Source: Reclinomonas americana ATCC 50394
Taxonomy: Eukaryota; Jakobida; Jakobea; Jakobida
Assembly (NCBI GenBank): GCA_048213135.1
Contig: PS015124.1
Location: 48,528 to 87,652, forward strand
Length of the DNA stretch: 39,125 nucleotides
Reading direction: 5' to 3'
Positions 21,101 to 33,407 of this stretch are shown in pieces (the stretch's first letter is position 1; the number at the start of each line of letters is the position of its first letter). A program made the position numbers and the translations under genes. The notes beneath the pieces were generated by a model. The model was not told the origin of the DNA. It searched no databases and saw only the letters and a list, made by a program, of their open reading frames with translations.

Positions 21101-22706
21101 CTACTTTCGTCCTGAGACTCCACTCGGCCCGGCACCGCTGCCGCCTGCTGCTGCTGAAGACGGCTCCGATCCCCACTCCACATAGCCAGGCGTCTCGGCG
21201 GCCTTGTACTCGTCGACCAGACTTTGCACGATTTCCCTGCGCGACGCAACGCGGCGGTGAGTGCTGCTGCCGCGAACGCGGAGAGAATCATCACGTAAAC
21301 CTTGACGAGTCGAACTCCTCGAGACCGTCGGAGAACATGTCCAGCGCCTGGTAGTTGGCAAGGAAAGCACCTTTGCGACGCAGCTTGTCGTATTGATCCA
21401 GCGTGCGCGAGAACAACTGCTGAATACTGGTGTGGTTGGCGAGCATCAGGCCGCTCACTCGATGCTGCGCGGGGGGTGAGAAAGGACGAAAGAAGAATGT
21501 NNNNNNNNNNNNNNNNNNNNGGAGCCTGTGCCGCCCGCAATGCCGTGGATCATCAGGAAGCCCTCGAGGGAATCGCTGCCGTCGGCCTCGCGATCAATCA
21601 TCTCCATAATGTCCTCGTGCACCTTTTCCGCCTGCTCGAAACCTGCGGGAGGCGGGGAGGAGGAGGGTGAGGGTGAGGGAGAAAGGGGGGGAGGGAGGTG
21701 CGAGGTGAACGCACCAGAGCCCCAGTTGTTGCCGGCACCACCGCCCTCGGGTGAAATGTAGATGTTTTCGGGGTTGAACAGGTTGTGGTAGGTGCTGTTC
21801 TGGATGCCGTTGATGACCTGCGGGAAAGGAGTCGTGAGGCACTTGTCACAGTGACAAGGAACAGAGACAGCACGAAACTCGTGGTTCCAAATCGCACAGT
21901 AGAGCGCGGGGGATGTAGTGTTCGTCGTCGGCCTGCGGAGAGGTGAGGGTGAGGGAATGGGAGAGAGGGAGAAGGGAGAGGGAGAAGGAGAGAGAGTGTG
22001 TGAGAGGGAGGGAATGAGAGAGACAGAAAACAAGCGCAGTTTAATAAAGAGAGGGATGCGAGTGCGTGTGTGCGTGTGTGCGGGAGAAAGAAATAGAGAA
22101 AAAGACAGAAGGAGTCGGATGAAGAGGAGAAGAGAGACAACAAGAAACAGATTACAGACACGGACAGCGGGGCGTCAAGCACAGAGAACAAGCGAAGTGT
22201 CACAGAAAGATAGCAAAGAGCAGAAAGGCAAAGTGTGAGTTCGTGCGCTCGTGTGTGAGAGAAAGAAAAGAGAAAGAGGCACAGGGGGAAAACAAAGCCA
22301 AAAGAAAAGCACACGAGAGAGAGAGAGATGAAGAAAGACAACAAAGTAAGCACAGAGAACAGAGAGTGCATGAACAAGCAGAGTCAACAAGCAGCACAAG
22401 CACACACACACACACACACACACACGGAGAGAGAGAGAGATGAGGAAAGACAACAAAGTAAACATGCATGAACAAGGCACACGCACGCACACAATGAGAN
22501 NNNNNNNNNNNNNNNNNNNGCACACACAGAGACAGTGAGGCCTCTCTCTCTCTCTCCACCACACACACACAGACAGGAGGAGAGAGTGCGTAACTTTGGT
22601 TGCCACATTGGCCCACCTGCGCGCAGACAACGAGGTAAGTATGCATGCGCGTGAGTGAGAGAGATGAGAGAAGTCTCACCTGCAGCGTGACGATCTCGCG
22701 AGGCAT
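21101..22706 (-). CDS. TUBG1: Gamma-tubulin, incomplete because of gaps
   Basis: Exons on the minus strand: 22706-22680 (MPREIVTLQ), 22616-22595 (VGQCGNQ), gap, 21932-21879 ([18 protein letters not shown]), 21817-21715 ([26 protein letters not shown]), 21642-21521 ([19 protein letters not shown] to IAGGTGS), gap, 21464-21301 ([14 protein letters not shown]), 21236-21101 ([19 protein letters not shown]). These match gamma-tubulin, which nucleates microtubules at centrosomes and basal bodies. GQCGNQ and GGTGS are the nucleotide-binding signatures. The segment after GQCGNQ and roughly 200 residues after GGTGS are absent. Each falls at a 20-base N placeholder (22500-22519, 21501-21520), so the gene is probably intact and the assembly is not. 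The last exon adds a short Gly/Ser/Ala tail. Confidence 0.96.
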
Positions 22707-23529
22707 TGTGGAGTGAGTGAGTTGTCAAAGGGATTTTCGCGCCAAATCTTCGCGCCATTTTTGGATCGACTTCGACTGTGAATTCATGAAGGCCGAGGTC
22801 TGCAGATCTGTGTTTGCAGGGTACAGCCTCACCACGATACAGTAACGATTAAAGAAGGGCTCCTGCAGTCTTTCACTTGCCGACGTCGAGAGAAATTCAT
22901 GATCAGAGTTGCATGATCAGCTGCAAGCAACCTGCTTTGATCCTCTCTATCTTCTCCTTCTACCCCTCGTTTGCAGTTGAGGAATATGGACTGCACCAAA
23001 ATGTCAACACCAGAGACACACTTTCATTTTCTGTGACACCTCTCGCTTCCAGCCACCCTCTCACATATCCACGCAGAATTACAAAAACAGATAACACTCA
23101 GGCACTCAGGCACCCCACATTCCTTCCAACGATGCTGCCACACAACAAAAAAAGGCCACAAAATTCTCAGCACCGCCTCCGAAAAAAACACGCACGGGTC
23201 ACATCACGCCAGAGTTGTCTCGCTCGACACCGATACATACAAAGAAACACACAGTCCCCGTGCATCTCAGCTGCACGAGGATGCTATTCTGTGTACACAG
23301 CACACATGCATGACTTGCACACCCTCACGACACACGACCACGAACAGAAGCGGGAGGAGGTAGAGGAGAAATGCACGGTACCAGGCAACGAGCGGTCAAG
23401 AAACGAAAAAAAGGGGAAGAAAAGAGTTCTCCCACGCAGACACACAAGCGAGTCACCACAAGTGGATCGACAAAGTGACAGGGCACAGCAACAAATAAAA
23501 GTGTTCACACCACAACCGCAGCATACACC
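22707..23529. other. Spacer between gamma-tubulin start and FN3 gene stop
   Basis: About 820 bases with no supported gene. It must hold the gamma-tubulin promoter (minus strand) and the 3-prime UTR of the FN3 gene. The longest open frame (22877-23533, +) is low in complexity and lacks recognisable blocks. Confidence 0.55.
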
Positions 23530-26500
23530 TTAGAAGGCGAACGCCAGCAGCGCGGCAATGGCCATCAGCACCACAGTCCACAGCGACGAGGTCGCGGCGA
23601 AGCCGGCACCACCGGTCGTCGACACACGCAGGTTGGCCGACGGGATCGACTGGCCGTACGAGTTGACAGCGCGCACGTTCACCACGTACGGCGTGCCCGG
23701 CTGCAGGTTGGCCTGGGTGTAGGTGTAGTTGGCGCGCGACGACGACGTCGAGTCGGTGGCGTTCTTGTAGCCAATCACCACGTTGCCACCGTTCTCCGGG
23801 AACGTCTGGATCTGGTAGCTGGTGATCAGACCGAGACCAGTGTACGTCGGGGTCGAGAAGTTGATGGTGATCGAGGTGTTGGTGTTGGTGCCCTGAGTCG
23901 GGGCGGCCGGAGCGGCAGCCTGGCCCGTCTGGGTCAGAGCGCCCTGCGTCGGCGTGCCAATGTTGTTGTTGGCGGTGCCCTGCGAGCCCTGGCCGAGGCC
24001 GACGGTGTTGCCACCGATCAGCACCATGCGGTAGCGCGACGACGGCTTGATCGTCTGGAACAGCTGCACGCAAGTGCCGGCAATGGCCGGGTTGGTGCCG
24101 CTGCCGAGCACAGCAGTGTTCAGGCCCAGGCCGTCAGCGGCGGCCGGGTTGCCAGTCGACGCCAGGAAGCGGGTCGTCCACTGCCAGAACACCAGGTAGT
24201 AGGTGGCGGCCGCAGTCGTGCCCGAGCCCACCGCAGTCCACGACACGCGGTACTCGTTGGCGGCGTAGAAGTCCAGCGACGGGGTGCCAGCAGCCGGCAC
24301 AATGCCAGTCGTGGTCACCGGTGCCGCCTGGATGTAGATCGACAGCGAGTTGTTGCCCGTGCCAATCGAGTTGGTGGCGTTGAGCCAGAAGCGGTAGAAG
24401 TTGCCGTTCACCACCGTCACAGACGCCGTGGTGTCGGTGGCACCCACCGCCACCGCCGGGTTCGACGCAGTCGTGCCCGACACACCAGTCAGAGCCTGGC
24501 CAGAGATGGCAGTCGACGCGCCAGTGGCGGTCGTCCACGAGAACGCAATCGCCGTGCCAGTGTTGCTGGTCACCGCAAAGTTGGTCTGGTCGTTCGGCAC
24601 CTGGCCCGTCAGCACGTTGTTGTTGAGGCCGTTGCCGACAATGCCGTCGCCAAAGGTGGCCTGAGTGGTCGACGTGCCGATGCCGTTGATGCCGCGCACA
24701 TCGATAAAGTAGTTGGTGGCGTCAGTGAGGCCGCGGATCACAGCCTGCTGCACCGAGGTGGTGTTCTGGGTCAGCGTGCTGGCCGTAGCCGCGCGCCACG
24801 ACACCTGCCACTGGTTCACGAAGCCCTGGCCGCCAGTCTCCTGCGGCTGTCCCCAGCTGAGCCAGATCGAGGTCGAGCGCTTAAGCAGAAGGTTCGACGA
24901 CAGCGACGTGATGCCGCTCGGGCGCTGCGGCGACGTGGCCGTGGTGATGGTGATGGCCGACGCAGACCAGGCAGCCTGGTAACCGTTGTACGACGCCACG
25001 CCAATGCGGTACTTGGTGTTCGAGTTGAGGCCATTCACCAGCAGAGTCGAGGTGGTCGAGCCGAGCGAGCCATTGAACTGAGTCACAAACGAGTCCGGCA
25101 CGAAGGTGGTCGAGGTGACGTTGGTCAGGTTCTGCACCAGCACCTGCACGCCGACGTAGTTCGCGAAGCCGTCCGAGGTGGTCAGCGAGTACTGCGTGCC
25201 CGACACAGTCGACGGGGTCGACAGCGTAAAGGTGGCGTAGCCGGAGCCAGTCGTGCCAGCCGAGCCGCCAGTGGTCAGAGCCGGCAGCGGGTACGGGCGC
25301 ACAATCGAGTTGGCAATCTGCGACAGAGTGCCCGACTGAGCACCGCTCTGCGTCGAGGTCACACCAGAGTCCGAGCGGGTGTTGGTGGCCTGCACGGCGT
25401 AGGTGTACGACTTGCCCGGAATGGTCGGGAACGAGTAGTTGGTGGTCAGCGTCGTCCACGTGTACGTGCGGTTGCAGTTGTTGGTGTTCTGCGTCACAAC
25501 GTAGCCGTTGATCGAGGTGCCACCAATGCCAATCGGCGACGCCCACGAGGCGTTGGTGAGAGTGTCCTGGTAGTAGTTGCCAGAGAAGCCCACACCGCCA
25601 GTCGAGCCGCCCTCCGAGTTGGCCACACCGCCAACGAGCGTCGGGGCCGCCGGGGCAATAGGCGCGTCATCTGTGTGTTGGGAAGGGAAGGGGGGAAGGG
25701 TCAGCAACAAGACTCAGAAAAAAACACAAGCACACCAAGAAACTGCACAGCTCTTCTCTTCTCTCTTCCTCTCTCTCTCCCCCTCCCAATCCTCGCACGC
25801 AACTGGTGTTGTGAGTGGTCTGAGTAAGCGGGCCAGCAGCCGTGGCCGAGTTTGTCGAGCCGGCAGTGGCGTACACCTGGTACGTGTACGACGTGTTGGC
25901 CGTCAGCGTCGTGTCGGCGACATAAGCGGCGGTCAGCGCCCAGCCAGTCGGCAGGGTCACCGTGCCCACAGACACCGGGGTGGCGCTGCCCTGGCCGCGG
26001 AAGATCGTGAACACCGTCACCGAGCTGGAGCCAAAGTTCTGCGGAATCGTCCACTGCAGGAAGATGTTGGTGAGGCCGTACTGGGTCACCGTCAGGCTGG
26101 TCGGCGGGTTCGGCACGACGCCAGTGGCAGCCGGAGTGGTGAAGTTGATGGCAGTGCTGAACACGCACGTCACCGGGTTGGCGGCAGTGCCAGCCGGGTT
26201 GAAGGGCGACGTCGGGAAAGCAATCGAGAACTGGTTGCTGGCGCAGATCTGCAGGTTGACCGAGGTGCCAGCCGGCAGGCCAGTCACGTCAATGTAGTAG
26301 GTCGACAGGTTGTTGCTCCACGACGCCGCAGCGCCAGTGCCGTTGGTGGACGGAATGGAGCTGGTGTCAATGTTGGTGGCAGTGCCGGCAGTGGCCGCAG
26401 TCACCGACGAGGCGCTGGTGGTGTAGTACGTCACACGGTAGTTGGAGACACTCGGGTTGGGCGTCGACAGGTTGCTCTGCGAGGCGTTCGAGGTGGCAGT

Positions 26501-29500
26501 GTTGGAGCCACCGACGCTGATCGGAGTCGAGAAGTTGAGGCGCACGCCAGTCGAGAACAGGCGCGAGTACGCCACGTTGGTGGGCGCAGCCGGCACTGCA
26601 CCGTTGTTGTCGGTGGTGGCCTGGATGGAGCCAGCCGACGAGGCGCTGGTGTTGTTGTTCACGGTGAACTTAGCCTTGACCGTGTACTGCGTGGCAGCCA
26701 CAAAGTTGTTGGTGGTGCCGCTCACAGTGAAGCCAGTGATCTGCTGGTAGAAGCCAGAGTTGTACGAGAACAGGCCGTAGAACGAGGTGGCGAGGTTGCC
26801 GTTGCCAGTGGCGCCAGAGGTGATGGCAGGCTGGTCAGTGCTGGCGTTGGTCACCGTGTAGGCGGCCGTCGGCGCAGCGCCAGTGTCGCCCGAGCCAAAG
26901 GTGGCCGGGTAGTTGAAGGCGACGACAAACGAGGTCGAAGTGACCTGGTCCACAGAGCCAGTGTACGGGGCGACCGAGTAGCCAGTCGGGGCCGCCGGGG
27001 CGCTCATGGCACCCTGCAGCGTCACCGTCACGGCCGACGAGAAGGTCAGGTTGGCACCGTTGGCGCCCGGAGTGCCGCTGCCGTTGTTGTAGGCCACAGA
27101 CACAGCGCAGCTGGTGCCCGTCAGGCCAGTGACCTTGACGAGCACGCGGTTGCGCGACAGACCAGAGCTGCCGACCGGGATGCCGAAATCGGTCAGATCG
27201 GCAATGGTGGTGGCCACCGTCACCGCACCGCTGCCGCAGTCCGACTTGACGTACCACGACGGAGCGCCGCCAATCACGCCCACATTGGCCGCCACACCCT
27301 CCCACTCCACCCACGACGACGTCGAGGTGATGTAGCGCAGGTTGGACGACAGCGTCGGCGCCGCAGTCGACACCTTGGTGGCATCGGTGCCGCTGGTGGT
27401 CAGAGTGCCGCTCCAGGCCGTGGCCGAGCGGTTCACCTGCGACTCAGTCCACACGTTGATAGTGTACGACTGGCCAGTAGTGGCGCTGGCAGCGGCGAGC
27501 GCGCTCAGCGTGTAGCCGCGCCACGTGCCAGACGACACGCTGGCAGCGGTCACAGTGGTGGGACCAGCGTCGGTGAGGACGAACGCGCGGTACGAGGTGG
27601 CAGTGACGGCCAGGTTGGACGTCTGCTGCACGGTGAGCGAGGTGTTGATGTCCTGGAACTGGTTGGCAGCAGTGCCGACCGAGGCGTTGGTGGAGAGACC
27701 GCCCTGGCCGACGAGGTCAGTCGGCAGCTGCAGCCAGACGGTGGCCTGGGTGCTGCCAATGTAGTAGATGGCGTTGGTGCCGGCAGTGGCGACCGCACCA
27801 CGGGCTGTATTGAGAAGTACGTGAGCTCACATGAAGTATGGCAAAGAACGAAGAGACTTGGGAGATGCGCAACTAGTGGCAGTCCAGAAGTTGGTGCCAG
27901 TCGGCGAGGCAGCGGCAGAAGCGTTGGTGGTGCCAACGCCGCTGACAAGCGAGTAGGTGACCTGCGGGAAGTATTGGCGACCGGGGAGGAGGCCAGAGAG
28001 GGTGACCTGCCAGCCGTCGAGGTGGGCAGTGGCGGGCTGGTTGCTGTTGGCGGTTGTGGTGAGGCCCGAGGCGACAGCGACACCGCGCACGTTGGCGGTG
28101 CTGGTGGCGGTGAACTGGTAGGCGCTAGCAGCCTGGCTGGCAGCAGCAGTGGCCTGGTTGGCCGTGTAGCCGTTGCCGGTGGCGGTCAGGGTGATGACGA
28201 AGGTCAGCGAGGTGTCGGTGATGTCGATGACGGTGATCGAGTTGGCGGCGGGGAGAGCACCAGCGCCACCAGCGGCGGCACCGGTGGCGACGGCACCAGC
28301 ACCGTTCGAGGCGACGACGGCAGCAGCACAGCAGTACAGCTGCACGGGAGTGCCAGCGTTGACGAGAGTCCAGTTCACGCCGACCGTGGCGGTGGCCGAC
28401 GGAGTGGTGCGGACGGCAGCGACAAACTTGGCGGCCGACAACACGGTGGTGGAGGTGTTGCCGTCGAGGTACTGGAAGTCAGTGACAGCCGCACCGTTGC
28501 TACCGGCGTTGGTGCCGGCAAAGAAACCGACAGCGTTGACACCGCCGACAGTCGCGCCGGAGCCAGCAGTGGCCACGACACCGCGCTGAGTCGGTGAGCC
28601 GATGTTGAGCACCACAAAGTTGGTGCCGATCGTGACGAATCCGTTGACGTCGGTCACGGCAGTGCCAGAGCGGTTGTACCAGACGGCATTGGTGGGAGCG
28701 GTCACGGCCTGCGAGGTGACGACCGCAATGTTGGCGGTGACAGTGCCACCAGTGGTGTTGGCCGCCTGCAGCTGCGCGTTACCGCCAGCGTTGGGGAACG
28801 TGAAGGTCACGGAGCCGGTGAGGTCGCTCGGGCCCATCGACACGGTGCCGGTGGCGCCAGTGACGTTGTTGGCCACAAACGTGTACGGAGTCGCACCAAA
28901 GTTGCCGTTACCAATGACAGTGGCGGCAGTCGTGTTGGCCAGGCAGTTCGTGGCCGTGCTGCCAGTCACCGACCAGCAAGCCACCAGAACCGGGGCAGTG
29001 CCGAGAGTCGGGTTGGCGGCGGCGTTGAGGGTGATTTCCTGCTGCGCGGCAACGTCGAGCGCGGCAGTGCCGTCGCCAGTGGCGTTCTGCGCCGTGACGC
29101 GGACGCGGTACTTGGTGATGTTGGTCGTCGCCAGCTTGGAGATCAGAATGTGGCCACCAGACACACGGCCAAAGGTCGTGTCGGTCACCGGCGAGCCAGT
29201 GAACGAGGCGCCAAAGGCGTTGTACATCACAGTGCCGCCGTTGGCCGAGGCCGCAGCCTCGACCTTCCAGCCGGTGATGGCACCACCAGTCAGCTGAGGA
29301 GTGGTCCACGACAGCAGACCGCCATCAGAGGCGGCAGCCACGGTGGTCGGGATCAGGACCTTGCCCGGAGACTGCTTGCCGTCCTGGGTGGTCACCGTGG
29401 CGGTCTGCGAGAAGAGGAGAGGCAGGTGGGGTGAGCAACTTCCTTCCAACTTTAAAAAATGATTAGAAAGACGCAACAGTGCTCCACGGGCCAAAGCCCC

Positions 29501-30729
29501 ACTGGCCGACAGCGCGAGCGCGCACCACGTAGCCAGTGTTCGGCTGCAGAATGCCGGACGAGGCGGTGGCACCAGTGCCAGACACCACGCACGACTGCTG
29601 CGAGAAGGGAGAGGCATTGAACGGCAGAATCGCCGCGTTGGCGTTGTTGCCGTTGGTGGTCTCAGTGTAGAAGGTCACCGGGGTCCAGGCGTTGATGGAG
29701 GTGCCGGTCGAGCTGCGGATCTGTACCTGGAAGAAGGGAGTCTGCAGCTGGTTGAAGTTCGAGTTGCCGGTGCCGGTGGCGCCAGTCTGGCCGAGCTTGA
29801 TCGGCGGGTAGAACGACAGCACAAACGAGGTGGCAGCCGTGTAGTTGATGGCCAGGCTCGTCGGCTGGCGCGGGGTACCGCCGAGCGGCACCGTCACGAC
29901 CTGCGACGAGGTGCGGACGCCCTCACCGTACAGGTTGACCGAGTAGGCCTGTTGGTGGGAGAAGAGAGGACATGAGTGGGGGAGAGGTGGTAAGATGGGA
30001 GGGGAGGAATGAAGGAGACGCAACAGCGATGGTGTACTGCACGCCCTCCTGGATGTTCTGGTCAAAGTAACGCAGAATCAGGCCGTAGCAGCCGTTGCCG
30101 CCGGTCGAGGGGCCACCATTGGGGACAATGGCGTTGACCGACGAGCACTGTTGGTGGAGGTGAGCAGAGGAGAGGAGAGAGGGGAGGGAGCAGGCAAGGA
30201 GACGCAACAGTGTACTTGGTGGTGCCACCAGTGCTGGTCACGTCGACACCGAACTCGGTGGGCGGCGCGTTGCCCTGGTTGATGGGGGTCGTCCAGTTGA
30301 CCCAGATGGCCGACTGCGAGCCAGTCGGGGAGGAAGTGTCGAGATCTGCCAAAAAGGAGAGAACAAGAGTGAGTGAGGAGGAATGCACACACGCACGAGA
30401 GAGAGAGAGGGAGAGAGAGGGTGAATTGCACGCACCATCCTCTCCCACAGCCTTGATAATCTGGAATTGCTCCGGCGCGTTAGAGCTGCCAGGGGCAAAA
30501 GTGGTGGTCTGGGCGTCTGTGGAGGACGGGAACGTCAGTTGGACACGTTTACAACAGAAAACAAACACGCACACTCGTACAGTCGGATGCAAAAGATGCA
30601 TCCCACAAAGTGGCGATCGAGTCGCCACGGAATCACCGTCTCGCCATCACATGTGCGACATGCAAACTCACCAGCCAAGAGGACTGCGCCGAGGAGCACG
30701 AGGCACACGATGGAGAGGAGCCAACGCAT
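23530..30729 (-). CDS. Large secreted FN3-like surface protein, probably GPI-anchored (2180 aa)
   Basis: Eight exons on the minus strand: 30729-30672, 30516-30436, 30345-30209, 30147-30025, 29948-29478, 29404-27874, 27804-25804, 25670-23530, summing to 6543 bases. Residues 1-19 are a signal peptide (MRWLLSIVCLVLLGAVLLA). The rest is made of at least ten fibronectin-III-like modules, seen from starts such as PPTSLTVTQYGL, APTNVAYSRLFSTGVRLNF and RPSGITSLSSN, and from central W or F positions (IFLQWTIP, SIWLSWGQP, ITINFSTP). It is rich in Ala, Thr, Ser, Asn and Gly, poor in charge, and has many Asn-X-Ser/Thr sites. The C-terminus is a hydrophobic tail with no cytoplasmic part (SSLWTVVLMAIAALLAFAF) after a GGAG stretch, typical of a GPI signal. 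FN3 modules usually mediate adhesion; the ligand is unknown. Five consecutive introns start GTTGCG. Confidence 0.87.
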
Positions 30730-31046
30730 GTTCTGCAAGCGGGAGTTGAGTGAGTTCGCGGCACGTCAGTTGCGGAGAGCAGTTGGACGAGGAGGAAGAA
30801 GAACAGAGTGGTGCACGCCGCTCTCACGCTTGCAAACGCAGGAGAGCAGCGACAGAGAGGAGAGGTCAAGAGTACGTGTGCGTGTATGTGTGTGAGAGAT
30901 TGAGGGAGGCAGCATGAGAGAAGAGCTGAAAGAGCACGTGTACCACGAACATGTACACAATAAGACGAACAAACAAGCAATATACACGCAACCAAGAAGA
31001 AAGAAAGAGACAATGTATGGGAGAAAAGGGCAGGTTGCCAACTCAC
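30730..31046 (-). promoter_or_regulatory. Candidate 5-prime UTR intron of the FN3 gene
   Basis: An acceptor CGCTTGCAG (minus strand, ending at 30733) lies three bases before the FN3 ATG. A good donor, GGCG|GTGAGTTGG, is at 31046. Splicing them would leave the coding frame untouched and make 30733-31046 a 5-prime UTR intron. Confidence 0.45.
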
Positions 31047-32039
31047 CGCCGACAGTGCAAGAAAAAAGTAAACTGAGTGTACACCTTGTCGCGACGACTC
31101 ATGTTGTCCCCGACTGCTTCCATATCCGCACCGTTCGTGTCAATTATTTGCCATTATTGTCGCCCAACTGCCACGCTGCAGTGGCGCCATGGCGTCACGG
31201 GCTCCATGTCGGTCACCAGTGGCTTGCTCGCCTGAGTCGTGCGCACTGCTGCGCGTAGTGAGTGCGAGTCGAGGGACGCACAGAGAGTACAAAAGTGAGG
31301 GGATGGTCCACGCGGTCGCATGCGACACGGATTTGGAGGGAGTTGCAACTGCTGCTGTCAAACTCACGCACGGCGCTCGAGGAGAGAAAGGGATGGAGGA
31401 GTGGGAGGCAGGTGGGAGAAGGAGGGGGGAGTGGAGGAAGGAGAGGTGGCATGGGAAAGGGTGATCAGTTGGGGTTTTGGCGCGGCATTGAGTCAACTAC
31501 TCACTACACAGTGATGTATTGAGATGCACGGGAGGGGGAGGAAAGAGGATGGGAGGAGGAAGAGGAGAGGGAGGGCGAGGAAGGAGAATGACAGGAGGAG
31601 GAGGGAAAGAGAGAGATGCAGAGGGAAGCGCAGTGGATGAAGAAAGGAGCATGAGACAGGCGAAAAGAAGAAGGAGATGGCGGTGAAGAAGGAAAGGAAC
31701 AAGTCGGGTGAGGATGAGGAGGAGGAGACAGTAAAGAAGAATGAGCAACTGCAGACTCAAACACTTCTGATCCACACACGAGCCAGCCCGAGTGCCCAAC
31801 ACAGACAACAGACGACAATGCAGGTTGACTGTCTCTCTGCATGAGTGAGTGAGAGAGACTGTGTGTCATTGAGTGAGAGAGAGAGTGCGAGCTCACTGCC
31901 TCTTTCACTGTCTGTCTCTCTTGCTCTCTCTCTCTCTCTCTGTGCGAGTGTGCGTGTGCGTGTGTATGTCACTGGTGAAGCATGCAGAGGACCTCTCGCA
32001 GTGATATGCAGACTGTCTATCTCTCTCTCTCGCTCTCTG

Positions 32040-32300
32040 TGTGTGTGCTTGTGAGTGAGTGAGTGGGTGAGTGTGTCTGTGAGTGTGTGAGTGAGTGTGA
32101 GTGAGTGAGTGAGTGAGTGAGTGAGTGAGTGAGTGAGTAAGTGAGAGTGTGAGTGAGTGAGGGAAGGGAGAGAGTGAGTGAGTGAGTGTGTGTGTGTGTG
32201 TGTGGGAGGGAAAGAGTGAGTGAGTGAGTGAGTGAGTGAGTGAGTGTGTGTGTGTGTGTGCCTGTGAGAGAGAGAGAGTGAGTGAGTGAGTGAGAGAGAG
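32040..32300 (+). repeat. (GTGA)n array with interspersed (GT)n
   Basis: About 250 bases of GTGAGTGAGT units, interrupted by (GT)n runs at about 32187-32203 and 32247-32260. Confidence 0.95.
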
Positions 32301-32377
32301 AGAAAGAGTGAGTGTGTGTGCACTTCTCTTTCTGATTGTGATTGTGTGTGCATGCAGTCACATTAATCAGTGCATGC

Positions 32378-32378
<1 letters not shown>

Positions 32379-32431
<53 letters not shown>

Positions 32432-32436
32432 CTCCT
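32379..32436 (+). repeat. (CT)n microsatellite at gap edge
   Basis: Pure CT repeat ending in CTCCTCCT directly before the N run, probably the reason assembly stopped. Confidence 0.95.
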
Positions 32437-33236
32437 NNNNNNNNNNNNNNNNNNNNNNNNNNNNNNNNNNNNNNNNNNNNNNNNNNNNNNNNNNNNNNNN
32501 NNNNNNNNNNNNNNNNNNNNNNNNNNNNNNNNNNNNNNNNNNNNNNNNNNNNNNNNNNNNNNNNNNNNNNNNNNNNNNNNNNNNNNNNNNNNNNNNNNNN
32601 NNNNNNNNNNNNNNNNNNNNNNNNNNNNNNNNNNNNNNNNNNNNNNNNNNNNNNNNNNNNNNNNNNNNNNNNNNNNNNNNNNNNNNNNNNNNNNNNNNNN
32701 NNNNNNNNNNNNNNNNNNNNNNNNNNNNNNNNNNNNNNNNNNNNNNNNNNNNNNNNNNNNNNNNNNNNNNNNNNNNNNNNNNNNNNNNNNNNNNNNNNNN
32801 NNNNNNNNNNNNNNNNNNNNNNNNNNNNNNNNNNNNNNNNNNNNNNNNNNNNNNNNNNNNNNNNNNNNNNNNNNNNNNNNNNNNNNNNNNNNNNNNNNNN
32901 NNNNNNNNNNNNNNNNNNNNNNNNNNNNNNNNNNNNNNNNNNNNNNNNNNNNNNNNNNNNNNNNNNNNNNNNNNNNNNNNNNNNNNNNNNNNNNNNNNNN
33001 NNNNNNNNNNNNNNNNNNNNNNNNNNNNNNNNNNNNNNNNNNNNNNNNNNNNNNNNNNNNNNNNNNNNNNNNNNNNNNNNNNNNNNNNNNNNNNNNNNNN
33101 NNNNNNNNNNNNNNNNNNNNNNNNNNNNNNNNNNNNNNNNNNNNNNNNNNNNNNNNNNNNNNNNNNNNNNNNNNNNNNNNNNNNNNNNNNNNNNNNNNNN
33201 NNNNNNNNNNNNNNNNNNNNNNNNNNNNNNNNNNNN
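32437..33236. other. Assembly gap (800 N)
   Basis: Nothing can be said of its content. Its left flank is a microsatellite. Confidence 0.95.
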
Positions 33237-33407
33237 AAGGGGTCAAAGGAGAGGATGAGTGACTGAGGAAGAGTGTTGCATTATGATGCTATGATTCTGT
33301 CACTCTTGCATCTTCCGACCCACTCTTCTTCAGTGTCGCCTGCTCTCCTTTGCTCCTTCCTCACCCCCCCCCCCTCTCGCTCTCTCTTTCTCATCGCATA
33401 TTCCGGC

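Noticed and set aside
22877-23533. A 218-codon plus-strand frame between gamma-tubulin and FN3
   Set aside because: Composition is Lys/Arg/His/Ser-rich without conserved blocks, it overlaps the end of FN3, and no splice or codon pattern supports it.
25577-28597. A 1006-codon open frame on the plus strand, with other long plus-strand frames nearby
   Set aside because: It is antisense to the FN3 gene. The FN3 codon bias avoids TTA, CTA and TCA, so the opposite strand has few stops. The minus strand has a signal peptide, FN3 motifs, splice sites and a GPI-like tail; the plus frame is Arg/Gly-rich without domains and crosses FN3 introns.
31047-31103. A coding first exon (MSRRDK..) for the FN3 gene on the minus strand
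   Set aside because: Its GTGAGT donor would be phase 2 and joining it to 30732 puts the FN3 signal peptide out of frame. It is better taken as 5-prime UTR.
32040-32300. Telomere-like or CRISPR-like repeat array
   Set aside because: It is a 4-base microsatellite with no spacers and no telomeric unit. No CRISPR array was seen anywhere.
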